Positions 57,745 through 64,000 of a stretch of 64,000 nt of DNA are shown piece by piece. Source of the DNA: Poa pratensis (Eukaryota > Streptophyta > Magnoliopsida > Poales > Poaceae); NCBI GenBank assembly GCA_947311845.1, contig CAMZMU010000040.1, positions 58,545,867-58,609,866 on the forward strand, in the 5' to 3' direction. Position 1 is the stretch's first letter, and each line of letters opens with the position of its first letter. The notes below the pieces were generated by a model. The model made no database searches. It was not told where the DNA came from and saw nothing but the letters and a program-made list of their open reading frames with translations. The position numbers and the translations under genes were made by a program.

Positions 57745-58950
57745 CTTAATTTTCCTCAGCGTCCAAAAAGAGCAGTCGTTCCTAGCCTTACCAAACGATG
57801 CAACAAACCTTTCTTGGTAAAGATCATCGAAATATGACGGATTAGAATGTATCCCAGCGAAACACGGGGCACATTCCATACATTTTTTGCCAATGAGAAA
57901 GTATACAACAAATGCTCTAGCGATTCTTTTGCTCTACAAATTCTCATAGCATGTTTTTTCCACCCTCTTTTTTTTCAAGTTGTCTCTAGTTGATAAAACT
58001 CTGTTCTTAACAACTAACAAACAAAAGACTTTGATTTCCAAAGGAATCTTTAGAGACCATACATTTGTAAGGAAAATTAACTCTCCTAGCCATCAGTACA
58101 AATACAAGGACTTCACGGTGAACTCGCCAGATTTAGTTAATAACCTTCTAACTTTATCTGTAGAGTCAGTCAAGTGAACCCCAACACATACTTATTTCAT
58201 ATTTTCCCACATCATTAATGGTTTTTCTCTAAGGAAGCGCCTCAATTTTTTTAAGAGACCATCATGTAGTAAATTTTTTATTAATAGAAATGTTCTGGCT
58301 GAAGGTTATGCTATATAATCTAGGGAACATTAAGTACAAAGGTTTGTGACCCAGCCAACAATCCTCCCAAAATCTAGTATTTTTTCATCCAAATTTTCTC
58401 TAACAACAATTATAGAAAATGTCTTTAACGGTACAATATCAGACCAGAAGTGAGAATGAGCAGGAGAAGGTTTACAATGAGTTAAAGTTTTCCTTTTCAG
58501 ATACTTTGTGGTAATTGTCTCTCCTACTATTGTCCTTCTTCATTTTGTAATTTCCAAATCCACTTATAAAGCAAACTAGTTTTCTTAATTTGGATTTTAG
58601 TTACACCCAAACCCCCTTGATACCCAGATTGACAAATATCAGACCACAAACTAAATGATATTTTCTAACACCATGTTTTTCCATCCATACAAGCCTACCT
58701 CTAAAAAATCATATCTCTTGCTAACATCTTTTGCTGGGCACATTACTGAGTCAAGTTTCCACTAAAACCAGTCTACTGCCCATAGAAATTAAATTCCTTC
58801 CATGAGGCAGTTTTTTTTTTCAACTTTATCTTATGAATCTTTCCAGTCAGCATTAGCTAATTTCTTATAATGCATTGGCACACCAATGTACCTGAAAAGA
58901 AAACGACCAAATTCACAAGTGAAAATAAGTGCATACAAATCATGTTTTTC
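57745..58950 (-). mobile_element. Degenerate L1-type LINE fragment
   Basis: Minus-strand translations in shifting frames give FRYIGVPMHYKKLANADWK (about 58890-58830), RFWEDCWLGHKPLYLMFPRL (about 58370-58310) and CRAKESLEHLLYTFSLAKNV (about 57945-57880). These are the end of RT and the Cys-rich C-terminal domain of grass LINE ORF2, in the right order. Many stops are present. It is a 5'-truncated or eroded copy of a different family from the one at 34544-40493. Confidence 0.75.
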
Positions 58951-59144
58951 AATCGTAGCTCCAAAACAATTAATTCCACTTTTAATTACCTCCTGATTCT
59001 AAAATGTGTGTACACGTGTTGGTAACTCATGAGTGTACACCGCTAGGATCTTCCGTTTGTTCTCACAAACAAATTAAACAAAAATCTATAAAACTGGGCC
59101 AAAGAAGCGAAGAAACCTCTTAGGGTAGCTCGAAGGGGAAATAT
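58951..59144. other. Intergenic DNA
   Basis: AT-rich, nothing recognised. Confidence 0.35.
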
Positions 59145-59555
59145 CTAGTGCTCCCACGCCGCTCTATGTGCTACCGTGCTACCACACAAAAAAAGTAATT
59201 TTAAATGTTTAAAAAAATCTACGAAAAATTGGGTATGTTCAGAAGGTATGTTTGTATAACCTCTAAAACTTTCAGCTCCAAATTCGAAATAAATGTAGAG
59301 AAACAAAAAAGAAAAATCAAACATGAATAGTGTCACTTAAGTCACTAAAAGACACAAGCAAAAAATGCCACTATTTATGTTAGATTTGTCTTTTTTGTTG
59401 CTCATTGTTCATTTCGAATTTGGAGCTAAGATTTTTGTAGGTTGTACAAACATATGTTGTGAACATCCACAAATTTTCATAGAATTTTTTGAAATATTTA
59501 TATTTGACTTTTTTTGGTGGTAGCATGGTAGCACCAAAAGGGGTGGGAGCACTAG
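59145..59555. repeat. Inverted-repeat (foldback-type) MITE, 411 bp
   Basis: The ends CTAGTGCTCCCACGCC and GGGGTGGGAGCACTAG are inverted, and the similarity continues inward (GTGCTACCGTGCTACCAC against GTGGTAGCATGGTAGCAC; CAGCTCCAAATTCGAA against TTCGAATTTGGAGCT). It would fold into a long imperfect hairpin. No clear target duplication was found, so the superfamily is open. Confidence 0.75.
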
Positions 59556-60051
59556 CCTCGAAGTGGGTGTGTGTGGAGACTCAAACCCGTGTGGGCTGAG
59601 TGAAACCTTGTCTCACTAGCCAATGTTCGGGGAAGAACTCGTCCAAACCAAAATCTTGTCGTTAGCCAATAAAGATCTTCCATTATATTGCTGTGACGAA
59701 CAACATCAGGGTTCGTATCAGTGAAACCTTTCATAATCGATCTTGAGGTTAGAACAAAAAATCTAGGTTCGCGTGAACGACATAATTAGACGCCGTAAAA
59801 CAGTGGACTTTACAATCTCGAATAAAAAAACAGTGGACTTTACAATCTCGAAAAAAAAACATTGGACTTTCGAGATCATCTCAATGGAGATATCAATACT
59901 TAATACATAGTACAGCATTTTGATGGCTGGAGCTCCATGATCAACGAGCAAGTTCACCGAACACTGCGATCTCAAGAAGTCCACCATCATGTCCTTGTCC
60001 GCCGCAACGATCACAAATGGTTGCAACTTGGGCCATGAGTTCAGAAAGGAG
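59556..60051. promoter_or_regulatory. Upstream region of the PHT1 gene
   Basis: It holds about 300 bp of unique-looking DNA before a short tandem repeat (59775-59875). I looked for the phosphate-starvation P1BS motif GNATATNC and saw none here. Confidence 0.35.
59775..59875 (+). repeat. Short tandem repeat, about 30 bp, three imperfect copies
   Basis: AACAGTGGACTTTACAATCT followed by CGAA(A/T)AAAAA repeats near 59798 and 59828, with a shorter third copy (ACATTGGACTTTCGAG) near 59858. Confidence 0.8.
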
Positions 60052-60060
60052 CTATTTATA
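60052..60060 (+). promoter_or_regulatory. TATA box of the PHT1 gene
   Basis: CTATTTATA lies about 100 bp before the start codon. Transcription would begin near 60085, giving a leader of about 70 bases with no upstream ATG between TATA and start, apart from none seen by eye. Confidence 0.6.
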
Positions 60061-60155
60061 GCCGCAGAGCCCCAATGGTTACAAACACCCAATTTTCCAA
60101 CAGGTCTCAGACATTGCCGGTCTCTCCCCATTGCTAGCTTTGCAGTGCAGCAAGC

Positions 60156-61775
60156 ATGGCGCCGTCGGAGCAGCAAGGGCTGCAGGTGCTGAGCGCGCTT
60201 GACGCGGCTAAGACGCAGTGGTACCATTTCACGGCCATCGTCGTCGCCGGCATGGGCTTCTTCACCGACGCCTACGACCTCTTCTGCATCTCCCTCGTCA
60301 CCAAGCTGCTCGGCCGGATATACTACACCGACCTGTCTCACGCCAACCCCGGCTCACTGCCTCCCGGCGTAGCGGCGGCCGTCAATGGCGTGGCCTTCTG
60401 TGGCACGCTCTCGGGCCAGCTCTTCTTCGGGTGGCTCGGTGACAAGATGGGCCGCAAGAGCGTCTACGGGATGACGCTCATCCTCATGGTCATCTGCTCC
60501 ATCGGGTCCGGGCTCTCCTTCGCCCACACCCCGAAGAGCGTCATGGCCACGCTCTGCTTCTTCCGCTTCTGGCTCGGCTTCGGCATCGGCGGCGACTACC
60601 CGCTGTCTGCCACCATCATGTCCGAGTACGCCAACAAGAAGACCCGCGGCGCCTTCATCGCCGCCGTGTTCGCCATGCAGGGCTTCGGCATCCTCGCCGG
60701 AGGTATCGTGACTCTCATTGTCTCCTCCGCGTTCCGGGCGGCATACCCGAAACCGGCCTACCAGGACGACGCCGCCGGGTCCATCGGGTTGGAAGCAGAC
60801 TTCATCTGGCGCATCATCCTCATGCTCGGCGCCGTGCCGGCTCTGCTCACCTACTACTGGCGGATGAAGATGCCAGAGACAGCGCGGTACACCGCCCTCG
60901 TCGCCAAGAACGCCAAGCTAGCGGCGTCCGACATGTCCAAGGTGCTACAGGTGCAGCTCGAGGATGAATCGGAGAAGATGGAGGAGATGGTCAGCAGTGG
61001 CAAGAATGAATTCGGCCTCTTCTCCCCGCAGTTCGCCCGACGACACGGTCTCCACCTCGTCGGCACGGCCACCACATGGTTCCTCCTGGACATCGCCTTC
61101 TACAGCCAGAACCTGTTCCAGAAGGACATCTTCACCGCCATCAACTGGATCCCCAAGGCGCGCACGATGAGCGCCATCGACGAGGTGTTCCGCATCTCGC
61201 GTGCGCAGACGCTCCTCGCGCTCTGCGGCACGGTGCCTGGATACTGGTTCACACCGTCTTCCTCATCGACGTCGTCGGCCGCTTCGCCATCCAGCTCATG
61301 GGGTTCTTCATGATGACCGTCTTCATGCTCGGCCTCGCCGTGCCGTACCACCACTGGACCACGCCCAGCAACCAGGTCGCCTTCGTCGTCATGTACGGCT
61401 TCACCTTCTTCTTCGCCAACTTCGGCCCCAACGCAACCACATTCGTCGTGCCGGCCGAGATCTTCCCGGCGAGGCTGCGGTCGACCTGCCACGGGATATC
61501 AGCCGCTTGTGGGAAGGCCGGAGCCATGATCGGGGCGTTCGGTTCCTCTATGCCGCGCAGGACCAGCACAAGCCGGACGCTGGGTACAGGCCCGGGATCG
61601 GCGTCCGTAACTCGCTCTTCGTCCTCGCTGGGATCAACGTACTCGGGTTCGCCTTCACATTCCTCGTGCCGGAGGCCAACGGGAAGTCGCTTGAGGATAG
61701 TCCGGCGAGACCCAGGACAACGAGGACGAGGCACGCGAGGCACGCGAGGCCAAAGTGCAACCTTCCATGGCGTAG
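60156..61775 (+). pseudogene. PHT1: PHT1-family H+/phosphate symporter, three small indels
   Basis: PHT1 proteins import inorganic phosphate with protons across the plasma membrane through 12 membrane segments. The gene is intronless and starts [20 protein letters not shown]. Visible family motifs are [20 protein letters not shown] (about 30-50), [14 protein letters not shown] (about 92-105), the PHT1 signature [13 protein letters not shown] (about 147-159), the hydrophilic central loop (about 240-300), and LCGTVPGYW (about 353-361). Codons then shift: two extra bases at about 61251-61254, one lost near 61543 and one lost near 61699. The remaining segments ([61 protein letters not shown]) are all present. 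The net change is zero and the last stop, 61773-61775, is in the original frame, for about 540 residues. As written, translation stops after 385 residues. Either a young pseudogene or assembly errors. Confidence 0.92.
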
Positions 61776-62190
61776 ACCGGTCGTATGTGAGAACTGAGAA
61801 GTCGATCGATCGATCGTCTTTGGAATTTGGACATGTTACTTCTTTTTTTATGTAAAGTCAAGGTCGTGCTTTGTTTCGTCATGCATACAATTTGAAATTT
61901 TGTTTTGAGGGTTTCTACAAATTGTTGATTTATTGGATATTGAAATACGATACAATAATTGTTGTTCCGCTGTTGAAATGTTGAGTTTGGCTGATTTTGA
62001 TCATTTGCTTTACCATGGAACCCGCATTTTCTATTGTACAATTATTGTATGACACACGGTGGATCAATGCACCTTAGAAACTTATTTCTTCTTTATTATG
62101 GTGGGCCAGAAAAAAATTGTGCTTGTATAGTTTGTGTCACGACATTTTTTTTTTGTTTGCTTTACAAAAAGGAAGAGGACCTCACTATTC
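61776..62190. other. 3' flank of the PHT1 gene
   Basis: AT-rich sequence that should contain the 3' UTR. No other gene is seen. Confidence 0.4.
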
Positions 62191-62192
62191 TA

Positions 62193-62315
62193 CTCTCTCT
62201 GTTCGGATTTAATTGACACACACTTGGTTACACATGAATGTATCTAGACACCTAACAAGTATAGATACATACATATTCGGATAAAAGTGTGTCAATTAAT
62301 TTGGAACGGAGCGAG
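62193..62315. mobile_element. Stowaway MITE, 123 bp
   Basis: The ends CTCTCTCTGTTCGGATTTAA and, inverted, TTAATTTGGAACGGAGCGAG are flanked by TA (62191-62192 and 62316-62317). The inner arms AATTGACACACAC and GTGTGTCAATT pair as well. This is a standard Tc1/mariner-type Stowaway element. Confidence 0.93.
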
Positions 62316-62317
62316 TA

Positions 62318-63143
62318 TGAAACAAGCACGACGGATTGAGATTCTCTGACTTGGGAAGTCCTAGCTTTACCTGACTTGAGTCAATGACGTGTGGACCACA
62401 CATGTGATGGCCCCACATGTCAGTGATTCAAAGTCGCGTGACTTTGAGACTGGCAAAGTCAGAAAATCCGTGCCTCTAGATGACACCCCATATGTTGTTA
62501 CGGGACATTGTGCAAAGTAGTATAAAAGGATGTGCAAAATAAATGTAGAAAACAAATAGATAAAATAAGGCATGAACGTGCGCGGATCAACATCATCTTA
62601 GCGCGAAATCATAAGACAAAAGCTCACGTGGATAGGTAGTTAAGGATGAAAGAGAATGCCGCTATATGTATACATAAAACCGGCTCTTGGCGTTTAACTC
62701 GAGGCACAATAAATGTAAAATCCATCCGGTGACCATTCAGTTAGAGTTTTTCTACCAGATGATGTTGAATAGGGGGCAGGCCACACCGTGGACCATACAG
62801 TTAGGCCATAAACTTATCTGAAAACAAAATCTGTAACACAGCGTGAAGAAACGATCCATTGACACAATCGTTTTTTACCATGATGTTTCTTAGAAAGAAA
62901 CGATGTTTAGAACCGACGCATTGGCACAGGCCTAAACTAACAAATGGAAGGTTGAGACGGTTGCTCTTTGTATAAAGTGTGGCATACCATTACCAAGGAA
63001 TCATTATATACAGTTGAGACGAAAAATCATTAATTCAATATACATAGGGAATACGAAGGCATTATTGTGATAACTTTGCTTGAAGCATGTTTTGTTCTCT
63101 TATCTATGTGTATTAATGTCTAAGCACACACCACTTTATGAAC
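62318..63143. other. Intergenic DNA
   Basis: No supported gene, repeat or RNA on either strand. Confidence 0.45.
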
Positions 63144-63146
63144 TAA

Positions 63147-63360
63147 GGGTGTGTTTGGTAGCCTGTGTGTGCTAAGATTAGGTTTCACACTTGATATAGG
63201 CTCACCTCATACGGGTGTGTTGAGATTTCGTTGGCTGTTTGGTGGGTCGTATATGCTGAGATGGGTTGGGGAGGATCTTTGTTTGGTGGCCCGTATGAAT
63301 AGAGATTAGCTGCAGATATTACATCACAGTTTTACAAATAGGACCTCTAAGTCTAGGAAT
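63147..63360 (+). mobile_element. Tourist-like (PIF/Harbinger) element end
   Basis: GGGTGTGTTTGGTAGCCTGT after TAA (63144-63146) matches the terminal repeat style of Tourist-type elements. TTTGGTGGCCCGTATGAATA-like sequence recurs inside (63233-63300). The other end is not found in the window. Confidence 0.5.
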
Positions 63361-63429
63361 ATGAAATTACAAATAGATCCGAATTCTTACATAAAGGACC
63401 TTGAAAAGAAACAGAAAAAGCAATCAAGT

Positions 63430-64000
63430 CCTAGTCTATGGATGTGCGGAGGAGGACAACGATGCAGATGCAGAGAGGAGGCCGGCGAGCTGCTGCTGAT
63501 GACGATGGAGGTGCAGAGGAGGCTGGCGAGCTGCTGCAGAGGAGGTCGGCGATGGAGGTGCAGAGGAGGACGGCGAGGTACTTCTGCTGGTGATGCGGAG
63601 CATGTTGAGCACGGCGAGGTCCTTCATGGCGCACGGGGAGCAGCCCGTCGGCAGCACGGGCGGAGCTGGCCGGAGCTAGGCGGCGCTGGGCGTGAGGAAG
63701 GAGTCGGCGGCGACGCTGGGCGCGAGGGCCGGTGCTCGGCGACGGCGTTAGGCCGAGGAAGAAGAGCCGTCGGCGGCGCTGGACGCGAGGAAGAAGCGCC
63801 GGCGGCGCTGGGCGTGAGGAGCACCGGGAGGAGGGACGGGGGCCGACGAGAGGGAAGGAGACGGAGCGGAGCTCGGCACCGCGAGGGAAGGAGACAGGGC
63901 GGTGCAAGGGGAGGAGGAGGCGGCGTCGGGAGGAGGCGGCTCGGTGCGGGCGGAGCGAGGGAAGGAGGAGGCGGCTCGGTGTGGGGGAAATGAGCACGGG
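63430..64000. repeat. GC-rich imperfect repeats at right edge
   Basis: Units such as GGAGGTGCAGAGGAGG and GGCGGCGCTGGGCGTGAGGA recur through 570 bp. Frames longer than 180 codons exist on both strands over the same bases and are compositional. Whether this is the interior of the Tourist-like element or an exon of a gene to the right cannot be told. Confidence 0.5.

Noticed and set aside
59145..59555. CACTA element based on CACTAG at its ends
   Set aside because: The ends read CTAGTG...CACTAG, the reverse of a CACTA terminus, and no 3-bp duplication is present. It is called a foldback-type MITE instead.
61076..61855. Separate second gene after PHT1
   Set aside because: Its sequence is the continuation of the transporter in a shifted frame, not a new gene.
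63361..63993. Long frames on both strands at the right edge
   Set aside because: Low-complexity GC repeats; neither protein resembles a known family.
1..64000. CRISPR arrays, rRNA or tRNA genes, bacterial-type operons
   Set aside because: None seen. The only tRNA-like sequences are the 18-bp primer binding sites, and the tandem repeats have no spacer structure.

Overview
The window is transposon-dense nuclear DNA of a grass, most likely a cool-season (Pooideae) species. The evidence is the set of repeat families: CACTA elements with CACTAGTAGG-type ends, a Tat-lineage Ty3 retrotransposon with two RNase H domains, an Athila-like LTR with a tRNA-Asp primer site, PIF/Harbinger, Helitrons, L1-type LINEs and Stowaway MITEs. 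The species cannot be fixed from the sequence alone. Only one conventional host gene is visible, a phosphate transporter of the PHT1 family near the right end, and its reading frame is broken by three small indels. There are no rRNA, tRNA or CRISPR features.

Layout. (1) 1-4758: a CACTA transposon whose left end lies outside the window. It has a long uninterrupted TNP2-type transposase on the minus strand and clustered subterminal repeats, and it sits in the gag region of the next element. (2) 4759-20134: a Tat-lineage Ty3 retrotransposon on the plus strand (gag, protease, RT, inactive RNase H, second archaeal-type RNase H, integrase), now broken by stops and indels. Between pol and the 3' LTR it carries an antisense gene with its own TATA box, a 5' UTR exon and five GT-AG introns. 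Its 3' LTR (16249-20134) is split by a 2.9 kb non-autonomous CACTA element (17124-20014). (3) 20135-23772 and 41136-about 44790: two parts of an unclassified repeat built from GCCGACTCC palindromes, 40-bp and 0.7-kb tandem repeats and inverted promoter-like copies. It is split by the next element. (4) 23773-41130: a non-autonomous Athila-like retrotransposon on the minus strand, flanked by the duplication TGTAC, arranged LTR-internal-LTR-internal-LTR. Nested inside it are a CACTA fragment, a 1.1 kb Helitron and a 6 kb LINE, the last two with clean target sites. (5) 44791-49250: old, mostly unidentifiable DNA with a LINE fragment, dispersed repeats, a 31-bp inverted repeat and a Helitron 3' end. 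(6) 49251-51550: a PIF/Harbinger element with a single-indel transposase. (7) 51829-55388: a reverse-oriented Helitron. (8) 55389-60050: degraded LTR and LINE fragments and MITEs. (9) 60052-61775: the PHT1 gene with its TATA box. (10) 61776-64000: a Stowaway MITE, a Tourist-like end and a GC-rich repetitive stretch.

The genes do not form a pathway. The window is best read as layers of insertion. The most notable items are the spliced antisense gene inside the Tat retrotransposon, the three-LTR tandem element, and the unclassified palindrome-rich repeat.
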